A stretch of 64,000 bases of DNA from Trichothermofontia sichuanensis B231. Lineage in GTDB: Bacteria; Cyanobacteriota; Cyanobacteriia; B231. Of this stretch, positions 48,008 through 56,821 are shown piece after piece (the first letter of the stretch is position 1; every line of letters begins with the position of its first letter). The translations under genes were made by a program, and so were the position numbers. The stretch spans positions 4,173,741 to 4,237,740 of the forward strand of contig NZ_CP110848.1 of assembly GCF_026240635.1 (NCBI RefSeq), read 5' to 3'. The notes beneath the pieces were generated by a model. The model was not told the DNA's origin and made no database searches. It saw only the letters and a list, made by a program, of their open reading frames with translations.

Positions 48008-49645
48008 ATGCGTGTACTGATTCAGATGCGCTATCAACCGCAACTGGCCACGGCTGCCCAGATGGCTACCGGCCTGACCACCGCTGCCCTGCCCAGCAGT
48101 TTCCTGCCAGGGCTGGCGCCGGATCTGCGCTTTCCCCCCGTGCCGATTCCCGATCGCCAACCCCGCACCCAGGTTGGTATCACTGAGGTGGGTCGTCTCT
48201 ACCGCTTCAATGCTGAACCAGAAGCCTCAACCTATCTCGTGCGAGGCGAAGTCCCTGACCAAGCTGCCCTTGATCGCCTCATGGCCGCTGCTGATCGCAA
48301 TGACAATATCGTCGGCGTGTTTGCAGACCCGCGCATTAGCCATTTTCGCATTTGTCCCGGTGACCCACCGCTGGGCAATCATCTGGGTGTCGCCACGGCC
48401 CTCGGTGTCGAGCAACTGCGAGCACGGGGTCTCAACGGCTCGAATGTCCTCGTAGCGATCGTGGACACGGGGATTAACCTGAACTATTTGCGCAATCGGG
48501 GTCTGAACCCCAAATTTGACGCTAGCAAAAGTTGGGCACCCGTTCCAAACCTGCCCCTGGGTAACATGCCCGTTGATCATGGCACCATGTGTGCTTTTGA
48601 CGTGTGCATTGCCGCCCCCAATTGTACCCTGTTGGACTATGCCCTCCTCACCTCACGGGCGGGGGGAAGTACGGTTATGGAGGGTTTTCTCAGTGATGCG
48701 GTTAAAGCCTACAGTCAACTGCTGCAACTGTTGATGAGCGCTGGTGCCAACAAACCAGCGCTTGTGGTCAACAACAGTTGGGGGATGTTTCACCCCTCCT
48801 GGGATTTTCCGACCAATCATCCTGGTAACTATAGCGATAATCCCAACCATCCATTCAATATCGTGGTGGAAAGTTTGGCGGATGCCGGGGCTGATATTTT
48901 ATTCGCAGCGGGCAACTGTGGCGTCGAGTGCCCCGACAGCCGCTGTCAAGGGGTCACCAACCGTACCCTCTACGGCGCCAATTCTCATCCTAGTGTGTTA
49001 ACGATCGCGGGGGTTTCCCTGGACAAAGTCCGGGTTGGCTATTCCAGCCAGGGACCTGGTCGCCTGGCAACGGAGAAACCCGATCTCTGTGGCTATACCC
49101 ACTTTGCGGGGTCAGGGGTCTATGCTGCCGACGGGGGGACTTCGGCGGCCTGTCCCGTTGTGGCAGGTGTTGTTGCCGCTCTGCGCACTGCCTACCCCCC
49201 TGGGCAACTCTCCCCCGCCCAATTGCGCCAACTGTTACGCCGCACAGCCGATGATCTCGGCAGTTTAGGCTTTGACTATGCCCACGGGTTTGGGTTGGTT
49301 AACCCTATCGCTTTCTTGAAATCCCAGGAGCAGCGGGATGTGCGTGAACTCAAGCCCGGTGAGCAACTGACCGGTAACCTCAGTAAAGTCGGTGAGAGTG
49401 CGCTCTTCCAGCTCAAAGTTAACCCCACTTTAACGATCGACCTCAAGGGGCCAGCAGGGGCCGACTTCGATCTTTTTGTCCGCAAGGGGGCAAAACCCAC
49501 GATCCGGGAGTTTGACTATCGCGGGTATACCCGTGCCGCGGATGAACAAATCAAGATCGAAGCGATCGAACCGGGAGACTATTACATTATGGTGCGTGCC
49601 TACCGGGGAACCGGCCCCTTTACCCTCAAGGCCACCTTTAGCTAG
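48008..49645 (+). CDS. S8 (subtilisin-family) serine peptidase with PPC domain
   Basis: 545 residues with no signal peptide. The catalytic triad is Asp153 (LVAIVDTGI), His191 (PVDHGTMCA) and Ser379 (DGGTSAACPVVAGVV), with oxyanion Asn303 (FAAGNCG). The N-terminal 145 residues include an I9-like stretch before the catalytic domain. The C-terminal 100 residues (GEQLTGNLSKVGESALFQLK to PFTLKATFS) form a pre-peptidase C-terminal (PPC) beta domain. Five cysteines around 340-460 nt past the His are unusual for an extracellular subtilase. Coupled to the upstream small gene. Confidence 0.92.
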   Translation: MRVLIQMRYQPQLATAAQMATGLTTAALPSSFLPGLAPDLRFPPVPIPDRQPRTQVGITEVGRLYRFNAEPEASTYLVRGEVPDQAALDRLMAAADRNDNIVGVFADPRISHFRICPGDPPLGNHLGVATALGVEQLRARGLNGSNVLVAIVDTGINLNYLRNRGLNPKFDASKSWAPVPNLPLGNMPVDHGTMCAFDVCIAAPNCTLLDYALLTSRAGGSTVMEGFLSDAVKAYSQLLQLLMSAGANKPALVVNNSWGMFHPSWDFPTNHPGNYSDNPNHPFNIVVESLADAGADILFAAGNCGVECPDSRCQGVTNRTLYGANSHPSVLTIAGVSLDKVRVGYSSQGPGRLATEKPDLCGYTHFAGSGVYAADGGTSAACPVVAGVVAALRTAYPPGQLSPAQLRQLLRRTADDLGSLGFDYAHGFGLVNPIAFLKSQEQRDVRELKPGEQLTGNLSKVGESALFQLKVNPTLTIDLKGPAGADFDLFVRKGAKPTIREFDYRGYTRAADEQIKIEAIEPGDYYIMVRAYRGTGPFTLKATFS

Positions 49646-49825
49646 GAGCACCATCGATGATCTCACCAGGCAACAGCCCCTAGGGATAAACCCACCCCAT
49701 TACCAACACCGCCACCGGGGCCACCCCATCGGTTTGCCTATCACTCAGCACCCCCTGGCTAGGCTTTCTGAGAGAATAGGGAAAATTCATGCGAAGGAAG
49801 TTCGCCCCCAAAGACAGCTTCAACT

Positions 49826-50476
49826 ATGACCCAACAACTGCGCGTTTATGTGCCGCCCCATCCCTTGATTAAACATTGGCTAGCCGTCGCCCGCGATGCC
49901 GACACTCCCCCCGCCCTTTTCCGTACTGCCATGACCGAACTCGGACGTTGGCTCACCTACGAGAGCTTGCGTGAATGGCTACCGACGATGGAGATCACGG
50001 TGCAAACGCCCCTCGCCCCCTGCCCTGCCGCCGTCGTTGATCCCCAGATGCCAATCGCCCTAGTCCCAATTCTGCGGGCGGGCCTTGCCCTGCTGGACGG
50101 TGCCCAATCCCTGCTCCCCCTGGCCTCGGTCTACCACATCGGCCTCATGCGGAATGAAGAAACCCTCGAAGCCAGCTGTTATCTGAACAAATTACCCGAT
50201 CGCTTGGCCGCGGGGGTGCGTGTCCTCATTCCTGAACCCATGCTGGCCACCGGGGGCAGTATTAGCTTTGTCCTGGCGGAGCTGGTGCAACGGGGCGTAG
50301 ACCCGGCCAATGTGCGGATCATCTCCGTCGTCGCGGCCCATCCGGCCCTGAAGCGCCTGAACGAGACCTATCCCAGCCTGCAAGTCTATACCGCCGCCAT
50401 TGATGAGGAGCTTAACGAGCAGGGCTTCATCGTGCCGGGCCTCGGCGATGCGGGCGATCGGACCTTTGCCACCTGA
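49826..50476 (+). CDS. upp: Uracil phosphoribosyltransferase
   Basis: 216 residues. It makes UMP from uracil and PRPP (salvage). Conserved parts: RTAMTELGRWLTYES, LVPILRAGLALLDG, and the PRPP loop EPMLATGGSISFVLAEL, in which the usual DPM(L/V)ATG is EPMLATG. PGLGDAGDRTFAT at the end is the typical uracil-binding C-terminus (GDAGDR). The Asp to Glu change in the PRPP motif is visible and conservative. Confidence 0.95.
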   Translation: MTQQLRVYVPPHPLIKHWLAVARDADTPPALFRTAMTELGRWLTYESLREWLPTMEITVQTPLAPCPAAVVDPQMPIALVPILRAGLALLDGAQSLLPLASVYHIGLMRNEETLEASCYLNKLPDRLAAGVRVLIPEPMLATGGSISFVLAELVQRGVDPANVRIISVVAAHPALKRLNETYPSLQVYTAAIDEELNEQGFIVPGLGDAGDRTFAT

Positions 50477-50611
50477 AACACCGTCATTGGCAAAAAATAA
50501 ACACCCCATCTCCGGTCCAATCTTCTAGAATTGCCGTGAAATCGGGTGTTTGCGTTTGCCATAGTCAGAGAATGCCCGCATTTTGCCCAAATGTTTCAGG
50601 TGACGCACACA

Positions 50612-52771
50612 ATGATGACTCGGTGGCCTTTCCCCCAACGCCCTGCGGCTCCATCTACCCCCAGCAGCAGAACACGATTGCGGATGACGCTGCCGACAAC
50701 CCTCCTGCTGTGGCTGACCAGCCAACTGCCTCTGGTCAGCACACCTGCCGCCTACGCCCAGAACAGTAGGCTCCTGTCTTCTCCGTCAACCTCCGCACCA
50801 AGCTCCCCACGCCTAACCCAACGAACTGCCCCAACGCCGCAGAAAACGGTTGACTGCGATCTCCTTGTCGTGGGGGGCGGGCTGGCAGGGACAGCCACCG
50901 CCTATGAGGCGCTGCTGGCCGGTCGCACTGTTTGTCTGACGGAAATCACTGATTGGGTGGGGGGGCAAGTCTCTTCCCAGGGAACCTCGGCCCTGGATGA
51001 GGCCAAAAAGCAGCGCCGTCTGGAATTTTTCCCCAGGGGTTATAACGAATTCCGATCGCAGATCCAACGCCACTACGGCAAATTAAATCCCGGTGAGTGC
51101 TGGGTGAGTGTGTCCTGCTTTCTCCCCAGGGATGCCCATACGCTCCTGTGGCAACAACTGCAAGATGCGGCAAAAAGGGGGCGCGGGACACTGCACTGGT
51201 TCCCGGCAACGGTGATTAAGGAACTGGAGATCAGCCCCGACGGGCGGTTGATTACGGGCGCGATCGCGATCCAGCACCGTCCGGCACCCGGTACCCCGCC
51301 CCTGAATACGGAACCCCTGTCCACCATTATTGAAGATGCCTACCGCTATGAACCGTCCGATCGCCTCGACAAAACCATCCTGCGCTTTGTCCCCGCACGC
51401 CAGATGAAAACCGGCGATCGCGACTGGTACGTGATCGAAGCCACCGAAACCGGGGAAATCGTGGCCCTGTCCGGGGTACCCTATCGGCTGGGATTGGACC
51501 CGCGCTCAGCCCGGAATCCCTCCTCCCCGGTAACCACCAACGACCCCTACTGCACCCAGGGCTTTACCTACACCTTTGCAATGGAGCAAACGGCAACCCC
51601 CCAGCCGCAGCCCGAACCGTCCTTTTATCGACAATACGCACCCTACTACAGCTACGACACCAAACGGGCCAATAACTTTGATTTTGTCTTTACCTATCGC
51701 CGCATCTGGGCACCGAATGCCGCCAACCGTCCCACCAGTCCTGCTGCCGGGGGCAAGGCTGTTCCCGCACCGGGGGATATTTCCATGCAAAACTGGACTT
51801 GGGGCAACGACTATCGCCCAGGTACGGCGCAGGACAACCTGATCTATACGCCAGAGCAACTGCGGCAAACCGGACAACTAGCTCCGGGGGGCTGGCGGGG
51901 GGGCCTGCGCACGGAAACCCTACGACGGGGCGAGGAACACGCACTGGGGTTCTATCACTGGTTGGTGGCCGGTACCACGGATTCGCTCCTGGGACCCGGA
52001 GCCAAGCAACCCCATCCCAACCATCGCTTGCTCACGGGCCTAGATTCGCCGATGGGGACCGTGCATGGTCTGTCTAAATATCCCTACATGCGTGAAGCCC
52101 GTCGCATTATCGGGCGGCCTACCCCTGCCTATCAGGCGGGATTTAGTGTGGATGAACTGGATATTTCCCGGTTAGATTACCACGATCCGTACTACCAGCA
52201 GGCCCTACCGCCAGGGATGTATCGACAACTGTGGGCAATCCTGGCCGGGTTAGAATCCATGCAGGTCAGCCAGGGGATGATCCCGCCGGCGCAGGTGAAG
52301 CGGCGCACGCGATCGACGATTTATCCCGATGCGGTTGGGATTGCTCAGTACACAATGGACTTTCACCCATGTCTGACCCTCTCGCCCCCGGAAACGCCCG
52401 GTAATACGGAACGGGAGGGGGTTCGTCGTGCCCACGGCCAAGCCTATCCCGCCCAGATTCCCCTGCGGGCCATGATTCCCCAGCAAATTGATAATCTCCT
52501 GGTGGCGGGTAAGGGTATTGCCAACAGCACGATCGCGGCAGCCGCCTATCGCGTCCATTCCTTTGAGTGGTCGGTGGGGGCCGCTGCCGGCACCACGGCA
52601 GACTTTGCCCTGAAGGAGGGGATACGTCCCTATGCCCTAGTGGACAACCTACCCAACTGGGAACCCCAACTCGCCCGACTCCAGCAGCGCCTCCAGAAAA
52701 ATGGCAATCCCACCGCGTTCCCCGATACCTCGATTTTTAACCTGGATTGGGAAGACTGGAAGGTGTGGTAA
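50612..52771 (+). CDS. Exported FAD-dependent oxidoreductase (FAD_oxidored type)
   Basis: About 719 residues from ATG 50612. The start is followed by a basic region and a hydrophobic segment ending AAYAQN, which reads as a signal peptide. CDLLVVGGGLAGTATAYEAL is the FAD-binding motif; IDNLLVAGKGIANSTIAAAA is the second FAD contact and YRVHSFEWSVGAAAGTTADF the last. It is a paralogue in architecture of the oxidoreductase at 15720-17507, but exported and longer. The substrate is unknown. cobT follows after 7 nt, so they may be cotranscribed. Confidence 0.85.
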   Translation: MMTRWPFPQRPAAPSTPSSRTRLRMTLPTTLLLWLTSQLPLVSTPAAYAQNSRLLSSPSTSAPSSPRLTQRTAPTPQKTVDCDLLVVGGGLAGTATAYEALLAGRTVCLTEITDWVGGQVSSQGTSALDEAKKQRRLEFFPRGYNEFRSQIQRHYGKLNPGECWVSVSCFLPRDAHTLLWQQLQDAAKRGRGTLHWFPATVIKELEISPDGRLITGAIAIQHRPAPGTPPLNTEPLSTIIEDAYRYEPSDRLDKTILRFVPARQMKTGDRDWYVIEATETGEIVALSGVPYRLGLDPRSARNPSSPVTTNDPYCTQGFTYTFAMEQTATPQPQPEPSFYRQYAPYYSYDTKRANNFDFVFTYRRIWAPNAANRPTSPAAGGKAVPAPGDISMQNWTWGNDYRPGTAQDNLIYTPEQLRQTGQLAPGGWRGGLRTETLRRGEEHALGFYHWLVAGTTDSLLGPGAKQPHPNHRLLTGLDSPMGTVHGLSKYPYMREARRIIGRPTPAYQAGFSVDELDISRLDYHDPYYQQALPPGMYRQLWAILAGLESMQVSQGMIPPAQVKRRTRSTIYPDAVGIAQYTMDFHPCLTLSPPETPGNTEREGVRRAHGQAYPAQIPLRAMIPQQIDNLLVAGKGIANSTIAAAAYRVHSFEWSVGAAAGTTADFALKEGIRPYALVDNLPNWEPQLARLQQRLQKNGNPTAFPDTSIFNLDWEDWKVW

Positions 52772-52778
52772 CCAGAAA

Positions 52779-53873
52779 ATGTTTGTTCAGGTCCATACGC
52801 AGATACCCCAGGGGCAACAGTGGTTGCAACGCTACCGTGGCCAACTGCCACTTCTGGCCTGTGTGCTGGGGTTTACGGCAACGGCCCTAATCCCCGGCAT
52901 TTCCGCCGCCGGGAAAACCTCCAACGATCGCCGTTATACCGCGATCGCTGATGCCGAATTCCTTCACAACGGCCCCACGGCTACGCCTCGTTATCCTCTA
53001 CCGCCCCTCACCCAGGGAGCTTCGCCCGTATTGATCTCGCGGGCGGTGCTAGAAGCGCTGGCGATGCCACTGATGATTTTCAATGCCGGCTTGCCGATCG
53101 CGCCCAGTGTGCCGACGATCGATCTGGGCGGGCAACCGGCCCAGTGTGTCAGTACCGGGCAGGCATTACCACGGGCGATCGTCGAGCATCTCTTCCAGCA
53201 AGGATGCCAGTGGGGGCAAACCCTGGCGGAGCAGGTGCCCAATGGGTATTTAGTCTTGGCCGAGTGTGTGGTGGGAGGCACAACGACGGCCCTCGCTGTC
53301 CTCACGGCCCTGGGAGTGCCCGCTGCCCATTGGGTTAATAGCAGTCATCCGGTGTGTAACCATGCCCAAAAGCAGGCGATCGTGGCCCAGGGATTAGAGC
53401 AGGCGGGTTTGGGTCAGCCCGCAGACCCTTTCCAAATCGTGGCGGCAGTGGGTGATCCGATGCAAATAGGGGTAGCCGGGATGGCGATCGCCGCGAGTCG
53501 GCAGGTGGGGGTGCTCTTGGCGGGGGGCACGCAAATGTTGGCGGTCTATGCCCTGATCCAACGACTGACGGCTTGTTATCACCTGGACTGGCAACCCGAA
53601 CAGGTGGTGGTGGGGACCACCCGCTGGGTGGCTGATGATCCGACGGGGGGGACGATCGCGCTGGCTGAAAGTCTACCCCCTGTTTCTCTGTTGGCCACGC
53701 CCCTGTCCTTTGCCGCCTCGCGGTTTGCGACACTCCGCGCCTATGAAGCGGGGTATGTCAAGGAAGGGGTAGGGGCCGGGGGCTGCGCGATCGCGGCCAG
53801 TCTGGCTCGTGATTGGGGGCAGGCGGAACTGCTGGCCAGCATTGAGGCGTTAGCAGCGCGAACCGGTTCCTAG
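52779..53873 (+). CDS. cobT: Nicotinate-nucleotide-dimethylbenzimidazole phosphoribosyltransferase, cyanobacterial type
   Basis: About 364 residues from the ATG at 52779; the same frame opens at 52701 inside the previous gene and is not used. It matches the TIGR00303 CobT-like group of cyanobacteria: LACVLGFTATALIPGISAAG, FNAGLPIAPSVPTIDLGG, GQTLAEQVPNGYLVLAECVV, NSSHPVCNHAQKQAIV. It activates the lower-ligand base for B12 assembly; in cyanobacteria the base is often adenine, giving pseudocobalamin. The cobalt transporter operon lies 2 kb further on, on the other strand. Confidence 0.9.
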   Translation: MFVQVHTQIPQGQQWLQRYRGQLPLLACVLGFTATALIPGISAAGKTSNDRRYTAIADAEFLHNGPTATPRYPLPPLTQGASPVLISRAVLEALAMPLMIFNAGLPIAPSVPTIDLGGQPAQCVSTGQALPRAIVEHLFQQGCQWGQTLAEQVPNGYLVLAECVVGGTTTALAVLTALGVPAAHWVNSSHPVCNHAQKQAIVAQGLEQAGLGQPADPFQIVAAVGDPMQIGVAGMAIAASRQVGVLLAGGTQMLAVYALIQRLTACYHLDWQPEQVVVGTTRWVADDPTGGTIALAESLPPVSLLATPLSFAASRFATLRAYEAGYVKEGVGAGGCAIAASLARDWGQAELLASIEALAARTGS

Positions 53874-53989
53874 TAGTCATTGTAATTTATTGTAATTTAG
53901 GCTGAAACAATACCCTCACCCCCAGCCCCTCTCCCAGCGCGGGAGAGGGGAGCGAAGGACTGTATCGTTCTTATTTGGATTGACCACTA
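53874..53989 (+). repeat. MITE family 2, copy d
   Basis: 116 bp from TAGTCATTGTAATTTATTGT to TTTGGATTGACCACTA, with a small internal duplication (ATTGTAATTT twice). It starts on the base after the cobT stop codon, just as family-1 copy a does after its gene. Confidence 0.8.
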
Positions 53990-54003
53990 GCTTGGGGGGT
54001 TCC

Positions 54004-55812
54004 CTAGGGGGGATTCCCCAAACCAGCCAACAGTTCCTGACGTAGGGTTGTCCAATCGGCAAGGGCTTGGGGGTCGGAGGGTGCATCTCGTTGGCAAAAG
54101 AGCACCCCATCCCGGATGGCCCGGAGACCATAGTCCTGGCTGGTGAGCATCTGGTCGATTGCAGGAATCATGGCTTCTAGCTTTTGCCGATCGTCCTTAA
54201 AGGCCACCTGGTACTGCTGAAGTTGCCACAGGTCAGCAATGACATAGTCCATGAAAATCACTTTCCCCTGATCATTGCGCAGCCGTAAATCGGGAAATCG
54301 CACGATCTCCCGGCGACTGGACAGGTGCGGCACAATATGGGTGGTGGCCGACACGCTGGCGGTGGGCGGGATCTCGGCCAGGAAGGGGCGAATTGCCTGG
54401 GCATGTTGCCACTGGCGCACGGGGGAAATGTAGACCCAGGGGTTGATCGAATCGGGAATGATAAACGAGAGCGCCCGGTTGGGGTTGGAGGCGATCGTAA
54501 AGCCCAGGGCCAACACCAGACAGGTGATCCAGAACTGACGCAGACGGCGGGGGAGAGGATGGGTCTCTGGCTGGGCGGGTTGATCCGGATCTGGGCGACC
54601 TGGCCATTTCCCTAACCAACCCGCCCCTACCTGTGCCCACCAGAGAATGGCCCCATACCAGAGACCGGGAACAACGACGATCGCGTACCGGATATTCAAT
54701 GACAGGGGAGACTGGCCCCGTTGGAGAAAAATGGCCAGCAGGGGAAACCCGGCAATGATCCAGGCCGCCGGGGCGATCGCCGGAACCAGCGCCAGGGGTA
54801 ACCATTGACCCAGCAGGTATTCCACCTTGCGCCCAAATGGGGTTAGCAGTTCGATCGCCATGCGCCAAGGCCGACGGACGATCGCCCAAACAATCTCGAC
54901 GGTCGTGGCTTCGGAACCTTCGACATATTGCCCAAAGCGCTCAATCATAAACCGCCGAGAAATATCCTCTGAAAAAAAGGGCATAATCACATTCGTCAGG
55001 CTCAGCACATAGAGAAAGCTAAGGCTGCATACCGCCAGTCCCAATTGGGGATACCGGCGACTCAGGATCAAATAGGCCCCCACCCCAAACAGGGCAATCC
55101 CTGTATCCTCCCGCACCAGCAACGTCAAGACCGACAACAGGCCGAACGCCCACCACCACTGTTTTTCTAGCGCCAGGAGTAATCCGAACATAAACAGGGG
55201 AATCTGACACAGGTCGTGAAAGTTCGCCACTGTGGGGCCGATCACGGCATTGGCGCAGTAGTAACTGGCGGTGAGCCACACCGATAAATTGGGGGCAAGG
55301 TAGTGGCGGGCTAGGGCGTAGAGGACTAGGCCGGCACTGGTAGTGAGCGTCACCTGCAAAATCATTAAAACGATGGGACCGGGTGCGATCGCGTACAGGG
55401 GCAACCAAAGCAATAGCGCCGGGGTGAAATGCTGGCCTAGGCGGTGGTAGGCCACCCTGGGAACCTCACCATCGTGGACCACGGGGGTCGACAGTGTCGA
55501 TGACAGCGAACTCTGGAAAAAGTCTCCCCGCAACCCATTCCAAAACACCTGGTTGAAAATCCCCTGATCAAACGACACGTAAGAGGCCGTGAAGCTGAAG
55601 TAGCGCTGGCACAGGAGCAGTAGCGTCAGGCTAAAAAAGATCAGGGCGATCGTGAGGACCCGCCGTTGTGCGGCGGTAATCAGGACGGCTGGGTTCCCGC
55701 TCTCCCCCTCCCTTGGCCACGGTAACCTGGTTAACCAACTAAAACTCAACCTACGCCAACTCAACCTATGCCAACTCAACCTATGCCAACTCAATCCATG
55801 CCAACAAGCCAT
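54004..55812 (-). CDS. DUF2079 membrane protein
   Basis: 602 residues. A signal-anchor helix at about 50-70 is followed by roughly ten hydrophobic helices and a soluble C-terminal part. FDQGIFNQVFWNGLRGDFFQ, TVANFHDLCQIPLFMFGLLL and LVREDTGIALFGVGAYLILS are typical of DUF2079, a GT-C-like family of unknown substrate. The N-terminus is unusual: HGLSW, HRLSW, HRLSW, RRLSF arise from a 15-bp DNA repeat (55756-55800), so it may start further downstream in practice. Confidence 0.88.
   Translation of the reverse strand: MACWHGLSWHRLSWHRLSWRRLSFSWLTRLPWPREGESGNPAVLITAAQRRVLTIALIFFSLTLLLLCQRYFSFTASYVSFDQGIFNQVFWNGLRGDFFQSSLSSTLSTPVVHDGEVPRVAYHRLGQHFTPALLLWLPLYAIAPGPIVLMILQVTLTTSAGLVLYALARHYLAPNLSVWLTASYYCANAVIGPTVANFHDLCQIPLFMFGLLLALEKQWWWAFGLLSVLTLLVREDTGIALFGVGAYLILSRRYPQLGLAVCSLSFLYVLSLTNVIMPFFSEDISRRFMIERFGQYVEGSEATTVEIVWAIVRRPWRMAIELLTPFGRKVEYLLGQWLPLALVPAIAPAAWIIAGFPLLAIFLQRGQSPLSLNIRYAIVVVPGLWYGAILWWAQVGAGWLGKWPGRPDPDQPAQPETHPLPRRLRQFWITCLVLALGFTIASNPNRALSFIIPDSINPWVYISPVRQWQHAQAIRPFLAEIPPTASVSATTHIVPHLSSRREIVRFPDLRLRNDQGKVIFMDYVIADLWQLQQYQVAFKDDRQKLEAMIPAIDQMLTSQDYGLRAIRDGVLFCQRDAPSDPQALADWTTLRQELLAGLGNPP
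55736..55805 (-). repeat. 15-bp tandem repeat in the DUF2079 N-terminus
   Basis: Perfect or near-perfect CCAACTCAACCTATG at 55756-55770, 55771-55785 and 55786-55800, with partial copies on both sides. It encodes the WHRLS-type peptide repeat at the protein's N-terminus. Confidence 0.9.
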
Positions 55813-55832
55813 ACTGAACGCGCCATACTTTT

Positions 55833-55939
55833 TATAGTCATTGCCGTTTAGGCTGAAACAGTACCCTCACCCCCAGCCCCTCCCCCAGAGCAGGAGAGGG
55901 GGGCGAGGAACTATATCGTTTTTATTTGGATTGACCATA
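55833..55939 (+). repeat. MITE family 2, copy e
   Basis: 107 bp from TATAGTCATTGCCGTTTAGG to TTATTTGGATTGACCATA. It lies in the gap between the DUF2079 gene start and the cbiO stop and could carry the DUF2079 promoter. Confidence 0.85.
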
Positions 55940-55957
55940 CGTGTGATCAGCGGCTGA

Positions 55958-56821
55958 TCAAGGCAGCAGCTGTTGCCATTGTGCTTTGAGACGTCGCCGG
56001 ATCTGGTGGATTGCAGCAGCGATCGCTGGGGCATCCTGCCCTATCGTCTCATGTTCCTGCAGGGTTGCCGTGATCGTGTCTAGAACCGTGACCGACCACG
56101 GCACCCCTAACCCTGCTTCTCCCTGTAGTTGGGGTTGTCCAAAAACTGTATTAGGCTCACCCACCAAGATCACTTGCCCCCGCTCCATTACCACAATCCA
56201 ATCTGCCCAGTGGTAAGCCAACTCAAGGTTATGGGTCGCAATCATCACCGTTGTACCCTCCGCCTGGATGCGATTGAGGAGGGTCAGCAGGTGGCGAACC
56301 TGCACCGGGTCGAGATAGGCCGTTGGTTCGTCCAACAACAATAGTTCAGGACGGAGCACCATGACATCTGCGATCGCCAGCCGCCGTTTCTGGCCTAGGC
56401 TGAGATAGGCAACAGGGCTATCGGCCAACTCAGTCAGTTGAAAGTGGGCTAGGGCCTGCTGGACGCGATCGGCAATTTCCGAGGTAGGCAGACCTGAGTT
56501 ATATAACCCATAGGAGAGATCTTCCTCAACCGTTGTCGCCACCAACTGGTGCTCCGGATCTTGAAACACCAGACCCACAGACTGGCGCAGGCGCTGTAGA
56601 GAGGCGCGATCGTAGCGGAGGGGGGTCCCCTGCCAGTAAATCTGCCCCTGTTGGGGGCGATAGAGGCCATTGAGCAGCCGCAGCAGGGTGGTTTTGCCAC
56701 AGCCATTGCGGCCAATCAGGGCACAGCGCTGGTGGGCCGGAATTTGTAAGCTCAACTGGGCGATCGCGGGTTGGCGAGTACAGGGATAGGTGTAGGTGAC
56801 CTGATCAAGTTCGATGAGCAT
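55958..56821 (-). CDS. cbiO: Cobalt/nickel ECF transporter ATPase CbiO
   Basis: 287 residues. Walker A LIGRNGCGKTTLLRLL, Q-loop VFQDPEHQLV, signature YLSLGQKRRLAIADVM (S-L-G-Q instead of S-G-G-Q), Walker B LLLLDEPTAYLDP and switch His IATHNLELAY. It powers the CbiMNQO metal importer. The start overlaps cbiQ by 17 nt, consistent with one operon. The extended C-terminus (about 65 residues after GQPQLQGEAG) is longer than in many CbiO. Confidence 0.92.
   Translation of the reverse strand: MLIELDQVTYTYPCTRQPAIAQLSLQIPAHQRCALIGRNGCGKTTLLRLLNGLYRPQQGQIYWQGTPLRYDRASLQRLRQSVGLVFQDPEHQLVATTVEEDLSYGLYNSGLPTSEIADRVQQALAHFQLTELADSPVAYLSLGQKRRLAIADVMVLRPELLLLDEPTAYLDPVQVRHLLTLLNRIQAEGTTVMIATHNLELAYHWADWIVVMERGQVILVGEPNTVFGQPQLQGEAGLGVPWSVTVLDTITATLQEHETIGQDAPAIAAAIHQIRRRLKAQWQQLLP

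Noticed and set aside
52701-52778. Longer N-terminus for cobT
   Set aside because: It overlaps the preceding oxidoreductase by 71 nt and adds no family sequence; the ATG at 52779 leaves a tight 7-nt gap.
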